NCBI GenBank assembly: GCA_017420125.1
Contig: JAFOJR010000158.1
Location: 1-8,790 of the forward strand
Reading direction: 5' to 3'
Source of the DNA: Oscillospiraceae bacterium
GTDB taxonomy: Bacteria; Bacillota; Clostridia; Oscillospirales; Oscillospiraceae
DNA: 8,790 nucleotides
How positions within the stretch are numbered: the stretch's first letter is position 1; each line of letters starts with the position of its first letter. Shown here in pieces: positions 1 to 6,584 of this stretch. Both the position numbers and the translations under genes were made by a program. The notes below the pieces were generated by a model that worked only from the letters and a program-made list of their open reading frames with translations, had not been told where the DNA came from and did not search any database.

Positions 1-95
1 AGAAAGGGGAATTTTGTTGCAGCGATGAAAGAGAACAGAAAGGTTTTTTAAAAACCGGCGGCAAGCAGAAAAAGGTGGTATCCAAGACAGTTTTG
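1..95. other. Upstream edge, no gene assigned
   Basis: Two + strand frames are open from the window edge. One stops at 49-51 and the other at 96-98; either could be the last residues of an upstream gene, but the tails are too short to recognise. A 15-base AT-rich palindrome, GGTTTTTTAAAAACC, sits at 42-56 and overlaps the first stop. It could be the remnant of a weak terminator or simply AT-rich spacer. No cobalamin riboswitch B12 box is visible ahead of the adenosyltransferase, although little upstream sequence is present. Confidence 0.3.
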
Positions 96-104
96 TGATA
101 CAAT
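96..104 (+). promoter_or_regulatory. Candidate extended -10 promoter for the cobO-type gene
   Basis: TGATACAAT at 96-104 matches an extended -10 element (TGn followed by TACAAT, 5 of 6 to consensus). Only a poor -35 (TGGTAT, 76-81) lies 17 bases upstream, which is tolerable for an extended -10 promoter. Transcription would start near 111, leaving a leader of about 40 bases before the ATG at 152. Pattern match only. Confidence 0.4.
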
Positions 105-151
105 GGTCAAAATCTTTTCCAGAGAACACAAAGGGGAGAGGAGAGAATCAA

Positions 152-679
152 ATGGAACGGGGCTTGGTGCATCTCTATTGGGGAGATGGGAAAGGAAAAA
201 CCACCTGTGCGTTGGGACTGGGGCTTCGGGTATGCGGCAGCGGGGGACGAACGCTGCTGGTCCAGTTTTTGAAAAACAACCGCAGCAGTGAGCGGGCTGC
301 TCTGGTTCATGTGCCGGGATTTGAAAGTCTTCCGGGGCCGGAACAGATTCCCTTTTCTTTCCAGATGAATCAAAGAGAGCGGGAAGAGGTTCGCCGCCTT
401 TGCGCGGATTTGTTGAAAGAAGCGGAAACACGCTGTGCCGATGGAGCATACCGGCTTTTGATTTTAGACGAAGTGTGTGATGCCGTGGAAGAGCAGTTTT
501 TGACGGAGGAGCAGGTGCTGCGCTGTCTGGCAGAGCGGCCTGCTTCGCTGGAGGTGGTGCTGACAGGGCATCACCCGTCTGGAGCGCTGCAGGAGGCGGC
601 AGATTATATCACTTATTTTCAGGCCCAGCGGCATCCTTATGAAAAGGGTGTCCCTGCCCGGCAGGGGATTGAATATTGA
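152..679 (+). CDS. cobO: Corrinoid adenosyltransferase, CobO/BtuR (CobA) type
   Basis: Encodes 175 residues, close to the usual size of the CobA/CobO/BtuR family. This family transfers the 5'-deoxyadenosyl group of ATP to cob(I)alamin or cob(I)yrinic acid diamide in the cytoplasm, giving adenosylcobalamin. The family P-loop is visible at residues 11-18 (GDGKGKTT). The Walker B-like strand LLILDEV has D106 and E107. The C-terminal signature (TGHHPS, ADYITYF, then HPYEKGVPARQGIEY at the end) matches the family's closing motif. I chose ATG 152 because AGGAG at 139-143 lies 8 bases before it; an open frame continues upstream to 95 but lacks a binding site and family-like sequence. No other cobalamin gene is in the window, so it may serve salvage or the tail of a pathway encoded elsewhere. 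It is probably the first gene of a unit that continues into the prmA-yfbR frame 78 bases on. Family assignment is firm; the exact physiological substrate is inferred. Confidence 0.93.
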   Translation: MERGLVHLYWGDGKGKTTCALGLGLRVCGSGGRTLLVQFLKNNRSSERAALVHVPGFESLPGPEQIPFSFQMNQREREEVRRLCADLLKEAETRCADGAYRLLILDEVCDAVEEQFLTEEQVLRCLAERPASLEVVLTGHHPSGALQEAADYITYFQAQRHPYEKGVPARQGIEY

Positions 680-757
680 TTAAACAGCAGACAAACAGGT
701 TTGCGGAAAAGAAAAGCCGATGGGGAAATCGTTGCGGCATCGGGATGGGAGGAAGCT

Positions 758-2383
758 ATGGAGGAATGGGTGGAGGTTTCCATCGACACAAAGCCGGAGG
801 GAATCGAAATGGTCAGCGATTTGTTGAATCGCTTGGAAATGACCAGCTTTGTCATAGAGGACGAGGCAGATTTCCTTACATTTTTGGAAGAAAACCGTTC
901 CAAGTGGGACTATGTAGACGAAACACTGCTGGCGGAAAAAAAAGGTATCAGCCGTATTACATTATATCTGCCCCAGGACGAAACGGGACAAGCGCAGTTT
1001 CAGGTGCTGTGCCAGGCACTGGGGAAGCTGAAAACGGAAACGACAGAAGCACTTTGCGGGACATTGGAAGTAACGGTTCGGCAGGTGAAAAACGAAGACT
1101 GGGAGAACAATTGGAAAGCGTATTATAAACCGTTCCCGGTGGGGCAGCGGATTTACATTGTGCCGGAATGGGAGCGAACAGCACCTGTGCCGGCAGGGAG
1201 AATCCCTCTGTATCTCAACCCCGGATTGATTTTCGGGACCGGAAGCCATGCCTCTACCCGGCTTTGTATGGAAACGCTGGAGGAATTGCTCCGCGCGGGG
1301 GACTGTGTACTGGATTTGGGCAGCGGCAGTGGCATTTTGTCGGTGGCAGCATTGAAACTGGGTGCGTCTTTTGCCGCTGCCTGCGATATTGACCCCAAAG
1401 CGGAGGATGTGGCGCGGGAAAATGCCGCTCGAAACGGCATCCCGCAGGAGAAACTTCAGGTGGAAACCGGCAATGTGCTGGAAGATGAGGAGCTATTGAC
1501 CCGCTTGGGCAACAGACAGTATCAAATAGTGCTTTCCAATATTGTGGCGGATGTCATCATCGCTTTAGCACCTCAGATTTCCAGATTTTTGGAAACGGGA
1601 GGTGTGTGGATTAGCTCCGGAATTATCAATACCCGAATGGCCGAGGTAGAAGCGGCATTTCGGGAAAACGGATATGAAATCTGCGTCCGGCGCCAGCAGG
1701 ACGGATGGGCCTGTTATGCTGTATGCCGGACTGGAGATCTTCCAGAGACCGACCGCGTTTGTGCCGCGGGCGGCACAGTGGAAACAGATGCCGAAACAGA
1801 AGGGCAAAGCAGCTTTTTTGCTTATCTTTCCCGCATGCGGTATATCAACCGCTGGGGTCTGATGCGCAACACCTTTACGGAAAACGTACAGGAGCATTCC
1901 CACATGGTGGCGCTGTTTGCCCATGGGCTGGCGGTGCTGCGAAATGAACATTTTGGCGGTGCGGTGGATCCGGGCGCTGTTGCCCTTGCTGCACTGTATC
2001 ACGACGCGCCGGAGATTTTAACCGGCGACCTGCCCACACCGGTGAAATATGCCAATTCCGAGATCCGGACGGCATATCAGAGCGTGGAGCAGGTGGCGGC
2101 CAAAACGCTGCTCTCGCTTCTGCCTGCAAAACTGCAAAATGCTTATGCGCCTTTCCTGCTGCCGGAAGATAAAACCATTCTGGCGCTGGTGAAGGCGGCG
2201 GATAAACTCTCCGCTTATGTCAAATGCGTAGAGGAACTGAAGGGCGGAAATCTGGAATTTCAGCAAGCGGCGCAGCAGATCCGCGGCACACTGGAACAGC
2301 AGGCGAAAACCTTGCCGGAACTTGCTTATTTTATGAAACATTGCCTGCCGGCGTTCCATTTATCTTTGGATGAACTAAAATAA
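758..2383 (+). CDS. prmA: Fusion: ribosomal protein L11 methyltransferase (PrmA) + YfbR-type HD 5'-deoxynucleotidase
   Basis: A single 541-residue frame carries two complete enzymes. Residues 1-324 are PrmA, which uses S-adenosylmethionine to methylate ribosomal protein L11. They show the N-terminal substrate-recognition region, the NPGLIFGTGSHAST segment, the SAM-binding loop LDLGSGSG (185-192) and the catalytic-site strand SNIVAD (N261). Residues 325-350 are an acidic linker without similarity I can name. Residues 353-541 match Escherichia coli YfbR nearly end to end: FFAYLSR, INRW (W366), TENVQEHS (H380), YHD (H415, D416), GDLPTPVKY, D482 in KAADKLSAY, and the ending AFHLSLDE. YfbR is a metal-dependent HD phosphohydrolase that removes phosphate from deoxynucleoside 5'-monophosphates. 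All metal-ligand positions are present, so both halves look active. ATG 758 is chosen because GGAGG at 748-752 lies 5 bases upstream. PrmA normally stands alone at about 310 residues, often near dnaJ or rsmE, neither of which is here. The junction could also be a one-base sequence difference (see findings). Domain calls are near certain; the physical fusion is less so. Confidence 0.88.
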   Translation: MEEWVEVSIDTKPEGIEMVSDLLNRLEMTSFVIEDEADFLTFLEENRSKWDYVDETLLAEKKGISRITLYLPQDETGQAQFQVLCQALGKLKTETTEALCGTLEVTVRQVKNEDWENNWKAYYKPFPVGQRIYIVPEWERTAPVPAGRIPLYLNPGLIFGTGSHASTRLCMETLEELLRAGDCVLDLGSGSGILSVAALKLGASFAAACDIDPKAEDVARENAARNGIPQEKLQVETGNVLEDEELLTRLGNRQYQIVLSNIVADVIIALAPQISRFLETGGVWISSGIINTRMAEVEAAFRENGYEICVRRQQDGWACYAVCRTGDLPETDRVCAAGGTVETDAETEGQSSFFAYLSRMRYINRWGLMRNTFTENVQEHSHMVALFAHGLAVLRNEHFGGAVDPGAVALAALYHDAPEILTGDLPTPVKYANSEIRTAYQSVEQVAAKTLLSLLPAKLQNAYAPFLLPEDKTILALVKAADKLSAYVKCVEELKGGNLEFQQAAQQIRGTLEQQAKTLPELAYFMKHCLPAFHLSLDELK

Positions 2384-2388
2384 AAAAA

Positions 2389-2410
2389 CGCTTTGCACAA
2401 AGCAAAAGCG
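2389..2410. other. Small hairpin between the fusion gene and the ACT gene
   Basis: CGCTTTGC (2389-2396) pairs with GCAAAAGCG (2402-2410) around a five-base loop, with one bulged A. On the + strand it is preceded by seven As and has no T tract after it. Read on the - strand it looks like an intrinsic terminator, a hairpin followed by T7, but no - strand gene ends here. It may be an RNA-processing or stability element between two cotranscribed genes, or chance. Confidence 0.3.
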
Positions 2411-2452
2411 GTGAAAAGAAAAATCGGATTGAGAAGGGAAGGGACGCAAACA

Positions 2453-2722
2453 ATGCGTGCAATTATCAGTGTGATCGGCGACGACCGGAAAGGAATCATT
2501 GCCAAGGTATGTGCCTGTTTATATGAACGAGAAGTCAATGTGCTGGATATCACCCAGACGCTGCTCCAGGAGTATTTCACTATGGTTATGCTGGTGGATT
2601 TGAAAGACTGCACCTGTTCGTTTGAAGCGCTGCAGACAGCGCTGACGCAGGTTGGGCAGGAGATGGGGCTTTCCATCCGCATCCAGAACGAGGAAATTTT
2701 CAACGCCATGCATCGCGTGTAG
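2453..2722 (+). CDS. ACT-domain protein, UPF0237 family
   Basis: An 89-residue protein, the usual family length, consisting of one ACT domain. It opens with MRAIISVIGDDRKGIIAKV, the beta-strand, acidic turn and helix start typical of ACT ligand-binding folds. VNVLDITQTLLQEYFTMVMLV then forms the second and third strands. ACT domains usually bind amino acids or other small molecules; the ligand of UPF0237 proteins is not established to my knowledge. ATG 2453 is preceded by AGGGA (2440-2444) at 8 bases; upstream in-frame codons from 2393 lie in the intergenic hairpin and are not credible. The gene ends 14 bases before the UPF0210 gene. The same order is found in Streptococcus pneumoniae (SP_0238/SP_0239) and many Firmicutes, so the two proteins probably act together. 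Confidence 0.9.
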   Translation: MRAIISVIGDDRKGIIAKVCACLYEREVNVLDITQTLLQEYFTMVMLVDLKDCTCSFEALQTALTQVGQEMGLSIRIQNEEIFNAMHRV

Positions 2723-2736
2723 GAGGATGGGAAAGT

Positions 2737-4095
2737 ATGCTGAATCAACGAGATATTTTACAAACCATCCGAATGATCGACAAACAGCATCTGGATATCC
2801 GTACTATCACCATGGGGATTTCCCTGCAGGACTGCGCCCATCCGGATCCCAAACGATGCAGTGAAAAAATATATGGGAAAATCACAAAATATGCCAAAGA
2901 GTTGGTAAAAACAGGAGAGACTATCGAACGGGAGATGGGGATTCCCATCGTGAATAAGCGAATTTCCGTCACACCCATTGCCATGGTGGCGGAAAGCTGT
3001 GAAACGGAGGACTATGTTTCCTTTGCCAGGGCCCTAGACCAGGCGGCAGCAGACTGCGGCGTCAATTTTATCGGCGGATTTTCCGCCTTGGTGCACAAAG
3101 GCTGCACAGTTGGCGATCAGCGGCTGATTGCATCCATTCCGGCGGCACTGGCCCAGACAGAACGGGTTTGCGCCTCTGTCAATGTGGCTACCACCAAAGC
3201 GGGTATCAATATGGATGCCGTAGCACAGATGGGGCAGATCATCAAAGAAACCGCTTCACTGACCGCAAAACAGGACGGTTTGGGGTGTGCCAAGCTGGTG
3301 GTGTTTGCCAATGCGGTGGAGGACAATCCCTTTATGGCAGGTGCGTTTCACGGCGTGGGAGAACCGGAATGCGTTATTAATGTAGGTGTTTCCGGACCCG
3401 GTGTGGTGCACCATGCTCTGCAGCAGGTGAAAGGCGCACCCTTCGATGTGGTAGCGGAAAGCATCAAAAAAACCGCCTTTCAAGTTACCCGTATGGGCCA
3501 ATTGGTGGCGCAGGAGGCCAGCGCCCGTCTGGGAGTACCCTTTGGGGTGGTAGATTTGTCTTTGGCACCGACTCCTGCCGTAGGGGACAGTGTCGCCCGG
3601 ATTTTGGAGGAAATGGGTTTGGAGACCTGCGGTACCCACGGTACTACAGCGGCCTTGGCTCTGTTGAATGATGCAGTGAAAAAAGGCGGCGTGATGGCAT
3701 CTGGCCATGTGGGCGGTCTGTCCGGTGCGTTTATCCCCGTATCGGAAGACGAAGGGATGATTGCTGCGGCCAGAACGGGGGTTCTTTCCTTGGAAAAACT
3801 GGAGGCAATGACTTGTGTTTGTTCTGTGGGACTGGATATGATTGCCGTTCCGGGGGACACTGCGGCGGAAACGCTTTCTGCCATTATTGCCGATGAAGTG
3901 GCAATTGGCGTGGTCAACCAGAAGACCACGGCGGTACGGCTGATTCCCGCACCGGGGAAGGTCGTGGGAGACCAGGTGGAATTTGGCTGCTTGCTGGGCA
4001 GTGCGCCGGTGATGGAGGTGCGCAAACCCTCCAGTGCGGCATTTATCCGCCGTGGCGGGCGGATTCCAGCGCCGCTGCACAGTTTGCGAAACTAA
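2737..4095 (+). CDS. UPF0210 (DUF711, 'PFL family') protein
   Basis: A 452-residue protein that matches the UPF0210/DUF711 family over its full length. Diagnostic stretches include the N-terminal ETIRMI-like helix, DIRTITMGISLQDC, IPIVNKRISVTPIA, NFIGGFSALVHKG, the glycine-rich INVGVSGPGVV, and DLSLAPTPAVGDSVA. The family is sometimes called PFL because of structural resemblance to pyruvate formate-lyase/glycyl-radical barrels. I see no evident C-terminal glycyl-radical RVxG motif, so radical chemistry should not be assumed. No signal peptide or membrane segment is visible; the protein should be cytosolic. ATG 2737 follows AGGAGG (2721-2726) at 10 bases. The invariant pairing with the upstream ACT protein suggests that the ACT partner senses a ligand or regulates this protein, but the biochemical role is unknown. 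Transcription ends at the hairpin just after its stop codon. Confidence 0.92.
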   Translation: MLNQRDILQTIRMIDKQHLDIRTITMGISLQDCAHPDPKRCSEKIYGKITKYAKELVKTGETIEREMGIPIVNKRISVTPIAMVAESCETEDYVSFARALDQAAADCGVNFIGGFSALVHKGCTVGDQRLIASIPAALAQTERVCASVNVATTKAGINMDAVAQMGQIIKETASLTAKQDGLGCAKLVVFANAVEDNPFMAGAFHGVGEPECVINVGVSGPGVVHHALQQVKGAPFDVVAESIKKTAFQVTRMGQLVAQEASARLGVPFGVVDLSLAPTPAVGDSVARILEEMGLETCGTHGTTAALALLNDAVKKGGVMASGHVGGLSGAFIPVSEDEGMIAAARTGVLSLEKLEAMTCVCSVGLDMIAVPGDTAAETLSAIIADEVAIGVVNQKTTAVRLIPAPGKVVGDQVEFGCLLGSAPVMEVRKPSSAAFIRRGGRIPAPLHSLRN

Positions 4096-4097
4096 TA

Positions 4098-4140
4098 CAA
4101 CTGCCTGCCGGCTGTGAGATGCACAGCCGGCAGGCAGTTG
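4098..4140. terminator. Convergent terminator hairpin between the UPF0210 gene and spoVT
   Basis: A perfect 19-bp inverted repeat (4098-4116 with 4122-4140) encloses a five-base loop. It starts 2 bases after the UPF0210 stop and ends 1 base before the spoVT stop. The T tracts are short on both sides (TTT on +, TATTAGTTT on -), so termination would depend mainly on the very stable GC-rich stem. Its position between convergent genes supports a two-way terminator. Confidence 0.85.
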
Positions 4141-4141
4141 T

Positions 4142-4678
4142 TTAAGATTCCATGTGCTTTCCCAGAAACCCGGCAATGGTCTGGGCCAGCTTATATTCTG
4201 TTTTTCCATAGGCTTGGCCGTCGGTAACAAACAGCACACAGCCCAGCACGTCACCCTCTGACAGAATAGGAGCGGCCAGATCCAATGTGAACCGGTCGCT
4301 GTCGGAGGAAAGCAGCAGCAGCGGATCTTCCGGGGAACGCATATAAATTTGTCGTTTTTCCATAATTTGTTCCAGCGGGACAGAAACCCGCCTGCCGCTC
4401 AGTTCTCGTTTGGAGATGCCGGCAGAGGCAATAACCACATCCCGGTCGGTGACCGCTACAATGTGGCCGGTGGTCTTATGCAGGGTTTCGCAAAGCTGTG
4501 CGGCAAAATCGGACAAGCCGCTCATGAGAGAATATTTTTTAAAAATGACTTCGCCATCTTTATCTGTATAAATTTCCAGCGGGTCGCCTTCTCGGATCCG
4601 CATGGTTTTGCGGATTTCTTTTGGGATGACGACGCGGCCCAAATCGTCGATTCGACGGACAATACCAGTTGCTTTCAT
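4142..4678 (-). CDS. spoVT: Stage V sporulation protein T (SpoVT), AbrB-family transcription regulator
   Basis: The 178 residues equal the length of Bacillus subtilis SpoVT. Residues 1-50 are the swapped-hairpin AbrB DNA-binding domain (MKATGIVRRIDDLGRVVIPK, then EIRKTMRIREGDPLEIY). The rest is a GAF-like domain with HIVAVTDRDVVIASAG and a terminal GCVLFVTDGQ strand. In Bacillus SpoVT is made in the forespore under SigG and modulates SigG-dependent genes; that regulon is inferred here from family knowledge. Start choice: ATG at 4676-4678 is preceded on the - strand by AGGGAGA about 9 bases upstream, and the domain begins exactly at this methionine. An open frame continues far upstream to 5035 but runs through the divergent T-box leader and is not coding. 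The gene is divergent from the trpB unit rather than beside mazG/spoVB as in Bacillus. It supports an endospore-forming host or recent sporulating ancestry. Confidence 0.95.
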   Translation of the reverse strand: MKATGIVRRIDDLGRVVIPKEIRKTMRIREGDPLEIYTDKDGEVIFKKYSLMSGLSDFAAQLCETLHKTTGHIVAVTDRDVVIASAGISKRELSGRRVSVPLEQIMEKRQIYMRSPEDPLLLLSSDSDRFTLDLAAPILSEGDVLGCVLFVTDGQAYGKTEYKLAQTIAGFLGKHMES

Positions 4679-4736
4679 CGTTAAAATCTCCCTCTTAGAT
4701 TTGGTTTGCCTTGTTAGTCTTTGCAGAAAAAGGGAG

Positions 4737-4765
4737 ATTATGCAACATGAATTTTGGCGGAACAA
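4737..4765 (-). promoter_or_regulatory. Candidate spoVT promoter
   Basis: On the - strand, TTGTTC (4760-4765) and CATAAT (4737-4742) are 17 bases apart, which suits a SigA-type promoter with a good -10 and a weak -35. CATAATC also resembles the SigG -10 consensus (CATAMTA), but I could not place a convincing SigG -35, so the sigma factor is undecided. The -35 overlaps one arm of a 20-bp inverted repeat. Confidence 0.4.
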
Positions 4766-4779
4766 AAAACAGTTTGTTC
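4760..4779. repeat. 20-bp inverted repeat over the spoVT -35 (possible operator)
   Basis: GAACAAA (4760-4766) and TTTGTTC (4773-4779) are perfect 7-base inverted arms separated by six bases. The left arm contains the candidate spoVT -35. The repeat also lies about 60 bases upstream of the T-box -35. The size and symmetry suit a dimeric regulator; no regulator is identified. Confidence 0.4.
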
Positions 4780-4837
4780 TTCTGGTCAAGGGTTCCAGCG
4801 ATGTCGGAGAAAACAAAAAAAGATCGAAAAAATATGC

Positions 4838-4866
4838 TTGACTTTCCAATGCCAAAATGCTACCAT
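4838..4866 (+). promoter_or_regulatory. Promoter of the T-box/trpB transcript
   Basis: TTGACT (4838-4843, 5 of 6 to consensus) and TACCAT (4861-4866, 4 of 6) are separated by exactly 17 bases, and TGC before the -10 makes an extended -10 element. The predicted start near 4873 falls just before Stem I of the T-box, as expected for a T-box leader. Confidence 0.75.
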
Positions 4867-4872
4867 AAGAAA

Positions 4873-5140
4873 AACCGTTGAAGAAGAGTGAGTAGATTCC
4901 CTTTCCTTTCTTCAGAGAGCCGCCGAGGGTGGGATGGCGGTGGAAGCAGGGAATTGAATGGACTTCTGAGGGCAAGCAGAAAGCATTGTCGAGTATGTGC
5001 GCCGGAGACGCCTCTCCGTTAGCAAAGGGCTGCATATGGTTCGTATGTACAAAGTGGGCGCGTTTTTACGCGTCAAGCCGGGTGGCACCGCAGGATTCCG
5101 ATCCTGTCCCAGCATATTACTGGGACAGGATCGGTTTTTT
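4873..5140 (+). promoter_or_regulatory. tRNA-Trp-responsive T-box riboswitch
   Basis: This leader controls trpB by transcription antitermination in response to uncharged tRNA. Stem I base pairs AGAAG (4882-4886) with CTTCT (4963-4967). The specifier loop follows, with AGTGAGTAG on the 5' side and TGAATGGA on the 3' side. Above it ATTCCCT (4896-4902) pairs with AGGGAAT (4948-4954), then comes the AGAGAGC motif (4914-4920). A distal stem (4919-4924 with 4936-4941) carries the GGGTGGGAT loop. The codon in the specifier position, followed by the usual purine, is TGG (4959-4961), i.e. tryptophan. A Stem III-like hairpin pairs CGCGT with ACGCG at 5059-5072. The T-box sequence GGTGGCACCGCA is at 5081-5092; its TGGC would pair with a tRNA ending GCCA, consistent with the G discriminator of bacterial tRNA-Trp. 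It ends in the terminator at 5098-5140. Both recognition elements agree with the tryptophan enzyme downstream. Confidence 0.95.
5098..5140 (+). terminator. Regulated intrinsic terminator of the T-box
   Basis: A perfect 15-bp stem (5098-5112 with 5120-5134), a seven-base loop and six Ts (5135-5140). Its 5' arm lies just after the T-box sequence and would be recruited into the antiterminator when uncharged tRNA-Trp is bound. It ends 29 bases before the trpB start codon. Confidence 0.93.
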
Positions 5141-5169
5141 CTGTCCCAAATGTGAAAGGAGATATTCCC

Positions 5170-6546
5170 ATGGCAGAAAAGAAAATTCCGTATAAGATCT
5201 ATTTGAACGAATCCGAAATTCCAACTGCATGGTATAATATGCGGGCGGATATGAAAAACAAGCCGGCGCCCCTGCTGCATCCCGGCACCCATCAGCCTAT
5301 GACGGCCGAAGAACTGGGCGGCGTTTTCTGCGAGGAACTGGTTCGACAGGAATTGAACGACACCGATCCCTATATTGCAATCCCGCAGGAGATCCAGGAT
5401 TTTTATAAGATGTATCGGCCCTCCCCTTTGGTTCGGGCCTATTGTTTGGAGGAAAAACTGGGCACGCCCGCTAAAATTTACTATAAGTTTGAAGGGAACA
5501 ACACCAGCGGCTCCCACAAGTTAAACTCCGCCATCGCCCAGGCCTATTATGCCAAACAGCAGGGCTTGAAAGGTGTCACAACCGAAACCGGTGCCGGTCA
5601 GTGGGGGACGGCTCTGTCAATGGCCTGCTCGTATTTCGACCTGGACTGTAAGGTTTTTATGGTGAAAGTATCATATGAACAAAAGCCCTTCCGCCGAGAG
5701 GTCATGCGGACCTATGGCGCATCCGTGACGCCCTCTCCCTCCACCACCACACAGGTGGGGCAGAAAATCCTGGCAGAGCATCCCGGCACCACCGGCTCTC
5801 TGGGCTGTGCCATTTCCGAAGCGGTGGAAGTGGCTGTTTCCAACCCCGGTTATCGTTATGTACTGGGCAGCGTGCTGAATCAAGTTGTGCTGCACCAGTC
5901 TATCATCGGCTTGGAAACCAAAGCAGCGTTGGATAAATACAACATCAAGCCTGATATGATCATCGGTTGCGCGGGCGGCGGTTCCAATCTGGGTGGTCTG
6001 ATCGCGCCTTTCATGGGGCAAAAGCTCCGCGGCGAAGCAGACTATCGCATCATTGCTGTGGAACCGGCTTCCTGCCCCAGTTTCACCCGCGGTGTTTATG
6101 CCTATGACTTTGCTGATACGGGAATGGTGTGCCCGTTGGCCAAAATGTATACTTTGGGCAGTGACTTCATCCCCGCACCCAACCATGCCGGCGGGCTGCG
6201 GTATCATGGGATGAGCCCGGTGCTGTCCCAGCTCTATGCCGACGGCTTCATGGAAGCGGTGGCTGTGCCGCAAACCAGCGTATTTGAGGCAGCAGAGCAA
6301 TTTGCCCGGGTAGAGGGGATTCTCCCGGCGCCTGAAAGTTCCCACGCCATTCGGGTAGCGATTGATGAAGCCTTGAAATGCAAAGAGACCGGTGAAGAAA
6401 AGACTATTGTTTTCGGCCTCACCGGAACCGGCTACTTTGATATGGTAGCTTATGAAAAATTCCATGAAGGACAGATGGATGATTACGTCCCAACCGATGA
6501 GGAACTGGCCGTTTTCGCTGCCAAGCTGCCGAAAATGGAAGGCTGA
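5170..6546 (+). CDS. trpB: Tryptophan synthase beta chain, stand-alone TrpB2 type
   Basis: A 458-residue PLP enzyme that joins indole and L-serine to form tryptophan. The length and N-terminal region (IPTAWYNM, then YRPSPLVRA) are those of the TrpB2 subgroup, longer than the roughly 400-residue TrpB1. Visible catalytic features are the Schiff-base lysine K117 in SGSHKLNSA, the catalytic glutamate E139 in ETGAGQWG (QWG is the TrpB2 form of TrpB1 QHG), and the PLP-phosphate loop CAGGGSN at 267-273. FGLTGTGYFD lies near the C-terminus. ATG 5170 is preceded by AGGAG (5157-5161) at 8 bases; a GTG at 5152 is in frame but lies upstream of that site. No trpA or other trp gene is adjacent, and the gene is closed by terminators on both sides. 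TrpB2 proteins are often solitary and are thought to salvage free indole; that role is inferred. Expression is expected to rise when tRNA-Trp is uncharged. Some TrpB-like proteins could use other nucleophiles, but the Trp T-box argues for tryptophan supply. Confidence 0.95.
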   Translation: MAEKKIPYKIYLNESEIPTAWYNMRADMKNKPAPLLHPGTHQPMTAEELGGVFCEELVRQELNDTDPYIAIPQEIQDFYKMYRPSPLVRAYCLEEKLGTPAKIYYKFEGNNTSGSHKLNSAIAQAYYAKQQGLKGVTTETGAGQWGTALSMACSYFDLDCKVFMVKVSYEQKPFRREVMRTYGASVTPSPSTTTQVGQKILAEHPGTTGSLGCAISEAVEVAVSNPGYRYVLGSVLNQVVLHQSIIGLETKAALDKYNIKPDMIIGCAGGGSNLGGLIAPFMGQKLRGEADYRIIAVEPASCPSFTRGVYAYDFADTGMVCPLAKMYTLGSDFIPAPNHAGGLRYHGMSPVLSQLYADGFMEAVAVPQTSVFEAAEQFARVEGILPAPESSHAIRVAIDEALKCKETGEEKTIVFGLTGTGYFDMVAYEKFHEGQMDDYVPTDEELAVFAAKLPKMEG

Positions 6547-6584
6547 TTGAACAGAGATCCGTCAAAACAGAATTCAGAAATGAT

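Noticed and set aside
1..151. Cobalamin riboswitch upstream of the adenosyltransferase
   Set aside because: No B12-box-like sequence is visible and the upstream space in the window is too short to hold the full aptamer.
3256..4254. Open frame of 332 codons on the - strand
   Set aside because: It lies antisense to the UPF0210 gene and overlaps the end of spoVT in another frame. The product is rich in His, Arg and Cys with no family resemblance, which is typical of a shadow frame.
4725..4765. SigG promoter for spoVT
   Set aside because: CATAATC resembles the SigG -10, but no matching -35 (GYATA-like) appears at the right distance. Only a tentative promoter without a sigma assignment is reported.
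4679..5035. Upstream extension of the spoVT frame (119 extra codons)
   Set aside because: It would run through the T-box leader and its promoter on the opposite strand. SpoVT begins exactly at the ATG at 4678 with a good binding site and reaches the standard 178 residues.
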